Shown one piece after another: positions 41,112 to 55,500 of a stretch of DNA of 64,000 nucleotides (the stretch's first letter is position 1; every line of letters starts with the position of its first letter). The stretch is from assembly GCA_949317995.1 (NCBI GenBank), contig OX439047.1, forward strand, positions 32,092,950 through 32,156,949. Direction: 5' to 3'. Position numbers and translations under genes: made by a program. Source of the stretch: Acholoe squamosa. Lineage: Eukaryota > Annelida > Polychaeta > Phyllodocida > Polynoidae. The notes under the pieces were generated by a model that had not been told where the DNA came from, searched no databases, and saw only the letters and a list, made by a program, of their open reading frames with translations.

Positions 41112-41395
41112 GGGAGTGATCATTTTTTAACAACAGGGGGGCTGGTGGGTTTGTGCACAGCCGTGCGAAAAAAAAATCGACCCCCCCTCTCGAGGGGATA
41201 AAACTTTTTTGACCCCCCCGTAAAGGACGAAAATCGCGCTGGGTTTTCCACTGAAAACAGGTGAATTTATTTTGACCTCCCCTATCAGAGGGGTCGAAAA
41301 AGTTCTGACCCCCCTCGTCAAGGAGTCAAACAAATTCTGACCCCCCTCAAACCCACCAGCCCCCCCCCCCCTGTTGTTAAAAAATGATCACTCCC
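41112..41395. mobile_element. Harbinger-type MITE, copy 1
   Basis: The long TIR begins GGGAGTGATCATTTTTTAAC and extends about 40 bp through AACAGGGGG...CTGGTGGGTTT. It is flanked by the direct repeat TTA (41109-41111, 41396-41398). A TWA duplication is diagnostic of PIF/Harbinger MITEs. The core is C-rich with GACCCCCC-type repeats. A second copy lies at 44079-44397. Confidence 0.8.
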
Positions 41396-42016
41396 TTAAC
41401 TGAGCTCAATCATTATTTTTTATTATTTAAATTCCATAACCTTTCTTATTTATCTCTATTTTTTATATATTATCATTTTCTCTATACTATCTGCACATTT
41501 CTTTCTTGCTATATTCATTCAGCATAGAAACGGTGAATTTACAATACAACATAATGTCCATCACTGGTTCTGAGAATTTTCAGGTTCAGTTGCCTTTTTG
41601 TCTTTCAATTTGAGTGAATTCATAGAGATATACCTCCATGGTGAATTGAACCAGTTCTTATTTCTAACACTAGACTGCAGCACCCAATTTATACCTGGCA
41701 TCTTCTGCACTAGATGGCGTCCTTATTTGTTGTCATTTGGCCCAAAGCACAGATAGACAGTCATGGTTTGACAGTGTATGGCCTTTGCACTGATTTATAC
41801 GGTGTTTGACACAATAGCGTCTACAGGTAATATACCTATACATTCACAAAGTAGTTATTATAATGCAGGTAAATCAAATTTTCAATAGCTGTAATCTAAT
41901 AGCAGTGGAAACCCCCTTGACCAGCAGTAGGCCTTAAGGACCGTCCTAGGCTCCCCAATATAAATGAATATTGTCACAGTCAAAAGTGCTGCACTGGATT
42001 GTAGCTGCAGCTTTGG

Positions 42017-42261
42017 GGGTCTAGTTGGGGGGTCCCCATGTCCCTTGTCGATTTTAAGAAAAGCCCATGTCAAATGTCACTAAATTTGTATTTTCCTCTG
42101 TCCTTGTCACTAAGCTCCATGTCACATGTGAATTTTAAGAAAAGTCCATGTCCCCTGTCACTATCTTTTTTGTCCCATGTCCTTGTCCCTAGAAGCTCCA
42201 TGTCCTTTGTCGATTTTAAGAAAAGGCCATGTCACACTGTCGATTTTAGTGGTCTAGACCC
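42017..42261. repeat. CCATGTC-rich inverted-end repeat, copy 2
   Basis: GGGTCTAG ends in inverted orientation with the same internal series as copy 1 at 31542-31786. Confidence 0.75.
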
Positions 42262-42683
42262 ATAGCTTTGAGTTATTTTTCTGCTGTGGTTCACATCATC
42301 AATATTTTCTCTACCTACCGGCGGCCCACCAGGTCTAGGATTGGGATCGCCTAAATTGGTCCTATCAGTTGGCATCTAAATTTTGATTCAAAGAGGTTAT
42401 GACATAAAACATGGATCCATTGTCTAAATCTATGAGGTGCCATATAAAACATTGTGATTTAGTATCAGGACCCCGATCAGGACCTCGCTCGATGCCTTGA
42501 AAATCAAATAGTTCTGTGCACAAACTCGGTCTGTATAGAGGCCTATATAGGCTAGATGTAATTCGGCCATTGAACAGAGCTATACAATGTATAATGAAAT
42601 GCCCTCCCTATCTATGGACATCTATTTAGCTTACCTAACTGTACCATAGGCCTATAGATCTCTAGTCTGAGTCCAACGTCCAA

Positions 42684-43393
42684 GGGGCCATCCACAAATG
42701 ACGTCATGCTAGAAGGGGGAGGGGAGTTCAGGCCCTGGTTCATAAGGAAATCCCAAGCTAGTTTTAAATAGCTTGAACTGGAATTGGCTTAGATTTCAAG
42801 CTAGTTTTGCAATTTTGAGTTCACAAGACAAGCTAATTCAATCTAAGCTAATTTCTAAGCCAATTTTTCCAAGCCACCTCCATGAGGTGGTTTGAGAATT
42901 AGCTTCGCATGTTTATCTTCTCTCTATGTAAAAATAATGTTCAGATGTGGGCTCCTCGTCTATTTCTGGGTAGAATTATGTTCAGTGGACAATAAAATGT
43001 CAAAGAAATTTATGAAAACGAATATGCTGAAATTTTACTCAATATCAACCAGGTCCAAGCTAATTCTCAGATCTAGCTTGGAAAGTCGATTTATAGGCAA
43101 ATAACTAGCTTAAACCATTTAAAAATGAGCTTGGCCAAGCTACTTCCGTAACTAGGGGGATTTTCTTTGTGAACCTTATTTTGAGAAGTGGCTTGGCGAA
43201 GCTATTTATAATTAGCTTGAAAAGAACTAGCTTGTGAAATCTTTATGAACTGGGGCCAGGCCCAGCATGACAGAATTGATTTTCCACATACCTTCAGCAT
43301 TAGCAAACTTGACAAAAAAAACATGGTGAGGGGGAAAGGGGGGGGGGGTCAAAAATGGTCAAATTCTCAATGACGTCATTTATGGATGGCCCC
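42684..43393. mobile_element. MITE with CRE-bearing TIRs, containing a nested second MITE
   Basis: The outer TIR of about 24 bp starts GGGGCCATCCA(C/T)AAATGACG and includes TGACGTCA on both sides (42699-42706, 43371-43378). Nested inside, about 42732-43260, is a second inverted-repeat element with ends resembling GGCCCTGGTTCATAAGGA and many AGCTA/TAGCT motifs. The outer right end lies about 207 bp upstream of the acyl-CoA synthetase start codon. Confidence 0.7.
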
Positions 43394-43599
43394 CACGTAG
43401 GTCAGGCTCTCACTGGATACTGTTAGTCAGGCTTAAGTATCCCAACAGACAGACAGTGCACAAGGTCCAAGTGCACCACATCGGCCTACTGTGAGTAAGG
43501 TCACAGAGACGGTTCCACAGTGAAATCAACAGTCCTTAATTTCTTTCCCACTTATTACAAGTTAGAAACTACAGGAGCAGCCAAAGACACAGCATCAAG

Positions 43600-46500
43600 A
43601 TGGTGATATTAAAAAGCAAGTTCCATGTGGACATTCCTGAGATCCCCGTTCACTATGCCATCCTCGCCCAGCTAGGAATCCATGGAGACAATATTGCCCT
43701 GGTAAGTTTGGTTTTAATTCATATCATTTGCACAGAATCATAAGTACATAACTTAAGTAGTTTTATTCACGAATAGACCACTCTAACAGAAAATTAATCC
43801 TAGAACCATTGAAATATTAAAGTTACCTCAATACAAGTGCTTGGTCGCGAAGTCTGCAATACGATATGTGTAGCAGTATATCTGAGAAATCTGTTAGATT
43901 AAGGGTGATTTGAGAGATAATCTCATGTAGGGTCTAAGCATTTTCATCGCGCTTTTAGTATCATCGAAAGTTATGAATTTTAGAAATGAAAGTCAATGTA
44001 TATGTATTAAAGTAGACGCGTGTACTGAAAACCCCCTTGGCCTCTACACTCTTAGCCATAACTGTAGGTCGGCACTAAGGGAGTGATCATTTTTTAACAA
44101 CAGGAGGGGGGGGGGCTGGTGGGTTTGAAGGGGGGGGTCAGAATTTTTTCAACCCCTTGACCGGGGAGTTCAGACTTTTTTCAACCCCTCTGATGGGGGG
44201 ATCAAAATAATTTCACCTGTTTTCAGTGGAAAACCCTGCACGTTACTATAGGGTAAAAGGGCACGTTCGAGCGCGATTTTCGGCCCTTATGGGGGTCAAA
44301 AATTGTTAACCCCATCAAGAGGGGGGGTCCGGATTTTTTTGTGCGTCCGCACGCAAACCCACCAGCCGCCCCCTGTTGTTAAAAAATGATCACTCCCTAA
44401 CAACCCCTATAAGTAGGCAGTCAAACCACCTGAAGCTACAGCTAATTATACATCCAGTATAGGCCTTTATGCCTCTAGAAGGTATTACTGTAAGTCACAA
44501 TAAAAAGTGTTGCACTTTTTATTTACGTGGGCACTCCAATTCCGGTTTCCTAGCAAGTGGATAAAGAACACGCCAAGCTTTTTATGCATTTACCCCACTC
44601 TATAACCACTATACAGAGAGAGTAAAGGGAAAGTGAAAGCAAAGGCCCCCTCAGTAAATCTTAACTCTTTCCAGACGGCTCTATCATTGTTAAAAGTCCC
44701 TAGAATACGGCAGATTGAGGTCCTAGGCATAGGTTTCTTGATATATTAGAGTAAGGCCACTAAAAAGAAAACTGGTTTCTCATCACCAACCGGGCCCTGA
44801 AAAATAAGATGAGGGCGATTTGTTTTTTTTTTATTTTTTTTTACTCTGGGCATATCGGGGTGAAAACTGCATGGAGCGAGACCAAAATTTCGATTTTAGT
44901 ACTTAAGAGTTTATTGATTATAAAAAGTTATGTAAAAAAAAAAGAAAAAAAGAAAGGGATTATTCAAAACACAATTTTATGATGCGCGCAGTGATGAGAA
45001 ACCATTTTTTTTAAGAGGCATAAGGCCATTTTATTCTGATAACTTGGATTACGGATCCGGCAATTTGGGCAAAGTAGATGGCCGATAGGATTTTTGGATA
45101 ATCTGACCAAAAAATGTTGTTCTTTTGCAAAGAAAGTCTAATATCAGCAATGAATCTTCGGTATTCTACCTTTCAATGTGAACAAATATTTGTTATTTAC
45201 ACTTTTGATGGCTTAAAAATGACTTTTCCATGCCCCCTTTTTTTTTTTTTTTTTGCTCTGGCCGATGGGATATATTGGTATTTAGATAAGGGCTTGGGAT
45301 AACTTTTATTTTTACTTTTTTACCGATGGCCAACCAAAGAGGTGAGTGAAAAAATCTGTATTCCAAGTTATTAGAATTACATAGCCTAACCATGGGAAAA
45401 GAATAAAATGTTTGTGAAATGTATTAAAAAATGAACGATTTGAAATCTGTATGTAATATCCTTTTATTTGATACCATAATACCTAATATTATTCATTGAA
45501 AAAAAATTATCTATGGGGCCCAGGATAATGCTGTTACATACTACCATAATCTCCCACGTATAAGGCGGTGTACGATGGTGTAGGAGAAATCCATAATGGA
45601 TAATAATGTGTAACCAGAGGTGCTGACAATGATAGGATATGTAAAGTAGTAGAAAGGCAAAAGAAAAAGGCAGTAAGGCAAGACAAAGTGATTAATGTTT
45701 ATTAACAGACAAAAGAGTGGATGGCCTGTTCCGCAGAGATTAAGGTATAAATTGTCATGTTCAGGTCCATAATGAGATTTGAGACGGAAGGCTTGATGGC
45801 TCCAGTCGAGAGATAAAGGAGATAAACTTCCGAAATCCAATCTGAAAATGAAAGAGATCTATAATTAGTTTAGGACCAGTAGAACTGGAGGGATTAATGA
45901 TGAATAATGGGAAGAAGAATATTAGATTAGGACATAACTACTTTACAAAGTTGAGTAATGAAAAGGGAAATAAATGAGATGGTGATGTCATGAGACAAAT
46001 ACATGTCTCTGCGCAGGCGCACCGGGATAATAATAATACTCAAATAACATATTTGTGGAATTCAGAGTAGGAGACGGGGAGTTCGTTCAGAGGGAGCATG
46101 GAGACAGCATTGAAAGTTGGGCACTCATATCTAAGCTAACTGTTAGCAGCTAGATACCATTAGGTCACAACAGGGAGTAGCCTACCTCTGTTAAGGAAAG
46201 GAGCATTTTGGTAGTGGAGATTCAACATGCAATTGTTAGTGATGACATCCTCACCTTTCACAAGCTGAATAGATCTGGAGGTTGCTCATACATAAGCAGT
46301 TGGGACTTAGAACAACACTACCTGGGAATGATAGTGTTTCAACTTAGGAAATTAATACAAAATGGAGATAGCAATTAATAGCAGTAATTAACATCGACGG
46401 ACTCCAGGCCTGGGAAGGGCCTCTCCCTCTCCATGCAGGGATCCTCCCTGCATGGACTTAGGATCCACACTAAAGTTGGATCATCATAACAACAATTAAG

Positions 46501-49500
46501 ACTCTCCATGTGAGTACACTGCATTGTCTAATTAGGAGTTGAATTGGGCCAAACTTGCCTGCTGACTTGCCTACTATATGATAATATGCGATCTTGGTAA
46601 TTGGGAGTTATTGCTGATGAGACTTAATGTGAAGAGGAGATAGAGTTATGGTGTCACCATCGTATGAACTAGAGGATATAACGGAGTGTTGATCATCGAA
46701 AGGTGTCGGAGTATTTGATGAACTGTTGTGCTCTTGTTGTGCTTGGCGTGTTAGTAGCCGAGGAGGAGGAACAATAAAAGTCTTCGGTCAGGAGGTATCT
46801 CTCACTAGTTTTATTTGAGTAGGATCACTGCGCGGCTGATATGTGTACTGGGCTGAGGTAGTGACACACTCTACCATTTATAAGAAGCTAGCTCAAACCC
46901 CAAAATGCACTTTACTACATCTATATGCAGCAATTAGAAAGCAAGGTCTAAATAACATCAAATTAATAGAGTAAACACACAGTACAGCACAGCCCGCGCA
47001 CCCCTAACTCAGGGAGGCCTGTCCCATGTATAAGGCACACCCCTGAGGGCAGATTTTTGTTAATTTAGTACTGTTCTATAGTAAAAATACCCCCCCTATA
47101 AGGCGCACCCCTAACTCAGGGAGGCCTGTCCCATGTATAAGGCGCACCCCTGAGGGCAGATTTTTGTTAATTTAGTACTGTTCTATAGTAAAAATACCCC
47201 CCCTATAAGGCGCACCCCAAACTCAAGGCAATGTCCCTCCCACGTATAAGACTCAGCAGCATTTTGGCATATAAGACGCGCCTTATACGTGGGAGATTAC
47301 GGTATAAATCGTCGCCTTAATGCAAGAAGGTTGTAACTGAAATTTTGGGAAAAAGTTTTCTTCTGTTTTAATATGACCCTAATCTAGTTACTATGAAAGT
47401 ACCGAAGCTATGTCTATAATATGTGTGCCTACAGGCCCCAGTGCATTGTTGCTGTTTCCACTTTGTGCTATAATAACTGGAACACTTCTTTTGCCTCTCC
47501 TGCAAAAAACTTGTAAAATGCAGTTACAACCTTCTTGCACTGAGGCGACGAAATGTCCTCCTCAAAGTAGATTAATGCACTAGCCATGTTTTACCTGGTA
47601 GTGCATTGATGCACTAGCTGGCTGGAAACCCTGCCTACTCAAACTCAAACTCTATCATAAATGTGACGAAATTAGTTGACTGTTGTTTGGCTCAATCCAT
47701 GTAAAATGCATTGTTGTGTTACACTACCTGTATACCTATTTCTTGTCCTTTCCAAATCCTAGTCTTTGGCATTTTGGAGAAGATTATAATTTTCGGGGCT
47801 TCCCTATGACTTCTTTTTGTCGGTTACCTGAAATTAGGAATGTTTAGGTTTTATGCCCAGAAAGGGAGATGAGAACTGATAAGAGTCGTCATGATGGTAA
47901 CCAGTAACTGTTGCTCCCTAAGAATGGAGAGAATTATTCCATTGGTCTAAAATCTTGCCTGGCTGGCCTCTATTCAAAGGTCTGTAGTGAGCATCACTCG
48001 CGTGTGATAGGAATTTGTATCTCAGTATGTCATTAGCCCCTTGACGTAAGCCCATCATACAGGGCTGGAATGAGGACTTTTTACTAAAAATGCACTAACC
48101 CATCCATTCGTTTTCACACGTCTACCACACCATTCTCTGTCGCTTTGATCTTCTTGGTTCCGGATCAGGCACATTAGGGGTGGCACCTCGATCAGGAGTT
48201 GGTGGAGGGATCACTGAATGGGCATCAGTGATCTCCACAGGTTGTGGATGAGTGATGGTTGGTGTGACCACTTTTGTAGGTGTGGCCAGATTACTATGCT
48301 GGTCTGTTGGAATATTGGGACCAGGGCCTAGGTTTCTGGTCATACATCGATTTCATCTCACTAGACCATTTGGTGTTGATATGATATTATGACCTAGGGC
48401 TCGGTGCTTTTCCAACAACTCTTCTTTGACCTTTAGGTCTGGAAGCCATGCTCTGTCCCCAGGTGATAGTTCATTGGCTTCAGTAGCTCTGTGGTGACGA
48501 TCATAGTTAATACGCATTTGTTTCCTATAGTCTCTCTCTCTCTCTCCTCCTGAGAAGATCGGCGTCGGGAGTATGGGTAGTTCATCTGGGTGAACCAGAA
48601 CTCTGGTTTTCAGTTTATGCCCTATGTTGCGCTGTATTCCTGTATGAGAGAAGTCCAAGGTATTCATCGTCTGCCTTGTTCAAGATTGACTTCATTGTCT
48701 GAATGGTTCTCTCTACCTCACCGTTTGACTGGGGGTATCTTGGAGATGATGTGGTATTGATCTGTGAAGCGTTTAAACTCCACTGATGCGAACTGTGGTC
48801 CGTTGTCACTAAGCAGAACATCAGGGATGCCTTGATGGAAGAACATCCTTTTCATTTTGGCAACTGTCTCAGTTGTATCAACATTTTTGGTTACCTGACA
48901 TACCTCAATGTCTCTGGAGTAATAGTCAACGAGGAGTAAGTATGTCAGCCCTCTGTGATAGAAAAAATCGGCTGCCACTCTTGACCAGGGATGTTCAGGG
49001 AATTTGGTTCCTTTCATAAGTTCGACCCTTTCTCTCCTGTGTTTCTCACAAGAGACACAATTTTCAATGTCTTTGGTTATACCGGGCCACCATACTTGCA
49101 TTAGCTCTAGTTTTAGTCAGTCCTTGGTGTCCATCATGTAGTTTTCTAAAGACATCAACTCGGGTACAATGATTTGTTTACCATATAGTAGCAATCCTTC
49201 ATGTAGGGAGAGGTTTCCTTTTTTCAGTCCAGTATTTAACTAGTGGACCAGATATTTTCCGTCTAGCGTCTGGCCATCCATGTTCTACATGGTGCATGAC
49301 AACGCTCAAAGTCTCATCTTGTTTAAGTGCTTGGGGGATTTCATCTAGACATTTATCTGATGCTGGAAGGCACACCATGATAGCATTTACATATGCCTCA
49401 ACCTCATGTTGAAGATCCACTGCTTGTTGATCCTCTCTTGACTCTTCATGTGGTGCTCATGAGAGAGCATCTGCCGTGGTTAGAAGTTTAGCAGGCACAT

Positions 49501-52500
49501 GGTTGATTGTGAAGTCGAACCTCATCAGTCTGAGTCTGAATCACTGGATCCTGATTTGCAGTTCATCAATCAATTTGGTTGAGAATAATGACACTAAAGG
49601 CTTATGGTCGGTTTGCACATGGAACTTCATGCAGATAAGGAGATCACTCCAGTGTTCGAGTGCCCATGTAGTTACCAGTGCTTCCTTTTCGATTTGTGCA
49701 TATCTGGTCTCGGTCTTTGTCATCGACCTACTGGTGTAAGCAACTGCCTTGAGATTCCCATCTTTCTGGTGTTGTCTGATCACGGCCCCAACACCATAAC
49801 TACTTGCATCTGCAGAAATGATTGTCTCTGTCTCTGGGTCATATAAAGCAAGGGCTTCGTCGGAAGCTAGCATTTGCTTCAGTTTGTTGAATGCTGCTTT
49901 TTGTGGGAGATCCCAAGTCCATTCCAAATCCTTTTTAAGGAGATCTCTGATAGGTTTAGTTACTTCTGCAAGATTTTTGAGGAACTTCATTTGTTGATTG
50001 ACCATGCCGAGGAATAGTCTGACATCTGGGACGTCTTTAGGCTCGGGCAAGTCTATGATCACTTTGACCTTCGCTAGATCTTTCTTGATACCATCTGCAT
50101 CTGTCACTTGACCAAGGTAGTGTAGTTTGTTTGACGCGAAGACACACTTGTCCCTGTTCAAAGTGATCCTGCTGTCTTGCAGTCGGTTCAGCACTAGGGT
50201 AAGGCGCTCATCGTGCTTGTGTTTGTCTTTGCCGATCCCGAGGATATCGTCAATGTGACATAACACTCCCTGTAGACCTGTCAGTTCTTTGTCCATTTGC
50301 TTTTGGAAGTGCTCAAGTGCGGATGAGATTCTGTATGGTAGGCGCCTGAACATATATCGACCAAAAGTCGAATGTAGTTAGTTTGGCACTTTCATCAGTC
50401 AGTAACACTTGGTGGAAGCCAGAATTAGCATCTAGCTTGGAGAACACACTCCCACTTGATATACTCCCGAGAGTCTCCTCTACCTTTTTCATCACATAGA
50501 GTTCACGTCTGACTCCTTCATTGAGCTTGGTCAAGTCCACACACAATCATACTTTCCCATTAGGCTTAGGTACGATCACCATAGGTGCGCACCAGTCCGT
50601 TGGTTCATCTACGGGCACGATCACTTCTGACTTTATGAGTGCATAAATTGTCTTCCTCTACCTTCTTCATAAGAGGCAATGGTACCCTGCGCGGGGGAAA
50701 GAGGCTTTGCGTCATCTTTAAGTCGAATAGTATACTCGCCTTTGAGCTTACCGAGTCCTTTGAAGAGCTTTGAGTAGGCCTTGATGACATTATCCTTTGT
50801 ATCCAATTTAGGACTATCACTGTTCACGGCTCTGATCCTGTATACACCAGGTATGTTAGGTATTAGTCCTAATTTTCCGATGGCGGGTTGTCCGAGGAGT
50901 AGCGACTTAACACCTTTTACTACATATACATCTTCGAGGATGGTAGTGTCTCCATGTTTCAAGTCCATACGAGCACATCCTAGCTTCTGTAATTGATGCT
51001 CACCTGTAGCAAACAGTGTGTGTCTGGTTGGCAAACCTTGGAGTAATGTCCTTTTAAGTTGCACTTCTCACAAGTATGACCTGCTGACCTATGGGACAGT
51101 TCTTTTTGCCTTTTACGTGCTCACTTCCACAATAACCACATTTGATTTTGTCGCCGGTTTTTGCCTTTTTATCCGCTGGTTTGCTCGGGCTGCTTTTCTT
51201 CTTGGCTTTGCTGTGCACTACATCGATGTTCGCACCCTTAGACTCTTGAAGTTTGTATCATGTAGTCTACTTCTGGTACAGGATTTCGACAGTTCTGTCC
51301 AACATCAGCCCTGTGCCAACATCATAAGACATCTTGGACTGAATTCAATGACCTACTTTCAGAAGTTTCCAGACTAGTTTCAGTGTCACACTTCAAACCT
51401 GGCAGTTTTCATTGCAGTCTTCAAATCCTCACTTCTTGAGCATGGATGAAGAAATCCCACTTCTGACACCATCTTGCTAAGCTTCTGGGGCTTTCATATT
51501 AATAGAGACAAGTAGATTAAACTCATTTCAAGCCTTGTATTGAGTAGGAACGACCTCACGTCAGTTACAGTGATTACAGGAAGTGTTGCAATACTTAGTT
51601 TTATTACACGGTTAGAGAGTTTTCAGTGCCGAAAATGGATAATATCGATTCCTATATCTGGCGATAGAGCACCCAAAATTCACGGCGAGCGGACATGTTG
51701 AAACCTACCGTGACACGAAAGTAAATTCTCCATTTTTGAAGCTTATAGACCAAATATAGCGAAATCCTTTGGACATAACATAGTTGAAACCTCATTCTAA
51801 CTCCCTGTCGGGTAGATTACTTGATATTTTGGCTGAATTTAACATACAGAATTATTATGCCGTGCGTCTTCCCCGTTCTGTTTACACTACAGGTGCCGCC
51901 GCCTGGTGTGTACAGAATGGATTATATTTTAGACTGGCGCAGCTCTGTCTCGACGTGTTCGCAGTAGTAGGTCTATGAGAGTTGGAGTTGCAGGAGGTCG
52001 CCAGCTTAACCATACGTCAACATGGAACCAAGATGGCGGAGGGCCGTCTTGTCGACTGGCATAAGAAATGAACGGATTATATCATTTTTTTGAGGTAAAT
52101 ACTTAGAATTAATGGTGGAAACCGTGTTATAAGGGCAATATATAATGCATAGACTTGCACTCGTTGGCTTCATGGGGTTTAATAGAAGCATTCGCCTACG
52201 GCTCATGCTTCTATCACCCCCTGAAGCCAACTCGTGCAAGTCTATGCATTATATATTACTTCCACATGAATACACACAAGGCGGCATCTATGCGGTGTAG
52301 ACGTTTTCGCGCGTCTACCACAGTACCTATGTTATCACTGAAACTCCCTAGTAGATTTACAATGTCTCATGAAATTGGGATGTTTGATTAATATAGATCA
52401 GGCAGAGTACTATCTAATTATATTATGACATGATCAATAGATCTAGTCACAGATCGTTGTCAAATATGTTGTCTTTGCCTCCCAGTCTATAGATTCCTCA

Positions 52501-55500
52501 AAATAAGAGGTGTATAGTTGCTTTTCTTATGTATTCTGGTCCACAAGGCTTAGAGCTTGAAAGGGAACCATGGTTTTGCGTATCTGTGATGCATAATAAG
52601 TCAGCTGCAGGGCTTAGAATGGCAAAAAAAAGGTGACTTTTGGGGGGAAAACCATGAACTCATTTTTATTTAACTTGCTATAAAAGAAATTTTAACGAGA
52701 TTTATGCTTATTACTTTACATGCTACGTCCCCTCTATGGTAGAGACTTTTTTTAGTAACAGTTGGGGATCTATGCACAATATTGTGTGAAGACTAGGTGC
52801 ATTTTATGATATCTTTTTAAAGACCCTCTTGACACTATATGAATATATCATATACATTTAGACTAATTAAGTGTACCGTGTAGAGACATAACATCAACCT
52901 TTATAATATACACAAAATATTGAACCTTGTTGAATCATTCTGCTCTCCAGGGACCATCCTTTGGTTGTGGAATAGTTTGGGCATGGACATGTCTACAACC
53001 ACACATGCAGTCATAGTGCAAGCTGTTTGATATTTGATTAGTCTCATTATGTACTAATTGAACCTTGACATAAAAGGATCGTTGCATGTTAGTTTTGAAT
53101 ATTCTGTCTTACTATACCTCCAATCTATTGCATAAAATCCAAGTGTGTGGACACATCTACTACCATGGATATGTCTACAGTTTTACTCAAGGTGCTTCAT
53201 ACTTGACTGTCCTTGTTATTAAAAATAATTCATTTACATGTGTTGGGTCTGTGCTAGAAATTTTGACCACGGCCTTCTCTAACCCTGTACATGTACATTG
53301 GGTCTCCTAGACTATTCATTCTTTGGTCACTGGTCTCCTCATCTATTTGTTCCTAGCCTTAGTACTTACCCATAATCAAATGTATCGCATTCAAGTACCT
53401 AAATCACTCTGTGACCCTTGAGGATGAATAGGCGTCCATACACGTGCCTGGGGTTTGGTTTGGTTTGGTTTGGTTGATTTTACGTCCACTAATAGTACTT
53501 AAAAGTTAGCAGACATTTCTGTTGTTCACTGTTTGGACAGGTATTTCAAAGCTGCTTGTCCAGACAGCTAGACAGGTATTTATATGCTGCTTGCCAGACA
53601 CAGCAGTGACCAAATCTATGAATGACCGAATATATGAGATGAATGACCGCATCTATGAGGAGGGTTTAGAGGGAAAACCGCTGCCGGGGCTTCATTCCCC
53701 TACTCTTTTCAAAGGATAGCAAGTGTTCTTTTATTTGCCTGGTCCCAAAGGCAGGGCCAGACAAACCACGGCCTTTGTTCACTCAGACGTGGTTCACTGA
53801 GGGGGGATCCCATGGCAAGAGGAAAGCATGTACGCCCGGGCCCGCCCATATGGATACCAGCTGCCCACATGCTCACCCCATGCCACAAGAAACCCCAAGT
53901 TTGTCACCTTTTACAAATCTGGTATGCCCACTGGTAAAATGCAAGGAGAATTCCTCCTTTGTGGACTCCCAATGAAGTTATTTTTCTCCTCCATGTCCTC
54001 ACATGAAGGTCCCATCTGCAATACAACTAGGGTCATACAAATAGACTACGAGGACCCACTGCAGCCCATACAACTATGGTCATCCCAGTCATGATGCATT
54101 AATTGACCTTTGGTGCCTACAGCATTCATGTACTAATATTAGAGTGTTGTAGCCTGGTGCAGCCGTGCCTGTCTGTGTGCCCCATGTGTTGTCATGATGC
54201 ATGAATGAAGGTATGTCATGTTACCTAGCCCTTTTAGCACTAGTTGAGACACCCTCTCTGAGATACCTACACATAAAAACATTGCAGCCTGGTGCAGCCA
54301 CGGCCCACCCCTCCCAGCCACTGCTCCTCTATATACTCATATTGCAGGATGCCCAATAGGTGCAGCCATTTTTGAGCTGGTATCCAGCATGCTACACTGA
54401 TAGCTATCAGATAGGTTCCACTTGTACCCAAACAACTCAGGACTGAATCTATCAAGTTAAGTAAGGAGGCCTTTCCACTTCTCCGTTCTATGGTGTTTAA
54501 TTGAAAATGGCAACGTCATTCTGTGTTTTAATCTGTGTTTTTAGCCGAGAGATCATCAGATCTGTAGGCATATACAGTACCATCATGTACCGTCATGTAC
54601 CATGATATAATGATCATGTACCATCATGTACTTTCATGAATGATGATGTACCACCATGTACAATGCTGTACTGTCATGTACAATGCTGTACCGTCATGTA
54701 CCGTGATATACCATCATGTACTTTCATGAACCGTGATGTTCTGTCATGTACCACCATGTACTGTCATGTACCATCATGTACTGTTATGTACCATCATGTA
54801 CCGTCATGTACCATGATTTATGTCAAGGTGAATATCGATGCCCCATAGACAATGCACTAGCCTCCCGTATTGCACCCCTGCGTTAAATAACCAGCACCAA
54901 TTCTGCACGATAAAGTCATTGCAGAGGTCATGTGATCAAAACATTCATAGTGGCGATGCGGTAGGCGATGCGGCGGGCGATACGGCGCCTGATACAGACA
55001 AATGTTAGCATATTTTGAAAGAAAAACAACAAAAACACCTTGACATAAATGTAAAGATGAACTCTGACCAGTCTTCAGCTCCTGTTATATCACTCGTGGT
55101 TCTGGGCCGCTCGTGAAATAATGGTTGCTGAAGACTGATCATCGTTCACCTTTACCATTGTACCATCATGTACCGTCATATACCATGATGTACCATCATC
55201 TGCCATGATGTACCATCATCTACCATCATGTACCATCAACTACCATCATGTACCATCATCTCCCATGATGTACTGTCAACTACCATCATGTGTGAGCCAG
55301 CAAGCAGAAATGGGGGTTCCTGCGGGATTTAGTACCTGTTTTAGCCACCAGGGGGCACCACTATGGGCTAGAATAGCAAAAATATGCCTAAAACCAATAT
55401 AGGGTACATTTTAATGGAAAATTCAATGATTTTAGATAAAACATTCTATTTTGGGTGGAAAGTTTCCAAATTAGGCATGTAAAAAAATGTTTTTGGGCCT

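Noticed and set aside
45541-45840. 99-codon minus-strand ORF at the edge of the 45.5-kb DNA element
   Set aside because: It overlaps the TIR, has no transposase signature and AT-rich composition like the background.
52155-52391. Short ORFs across the 52.1-kb hairpin
   Set aside because: The palindrome yields similar peptides on both strands, a sign of the inverted repeat rather than of coding.
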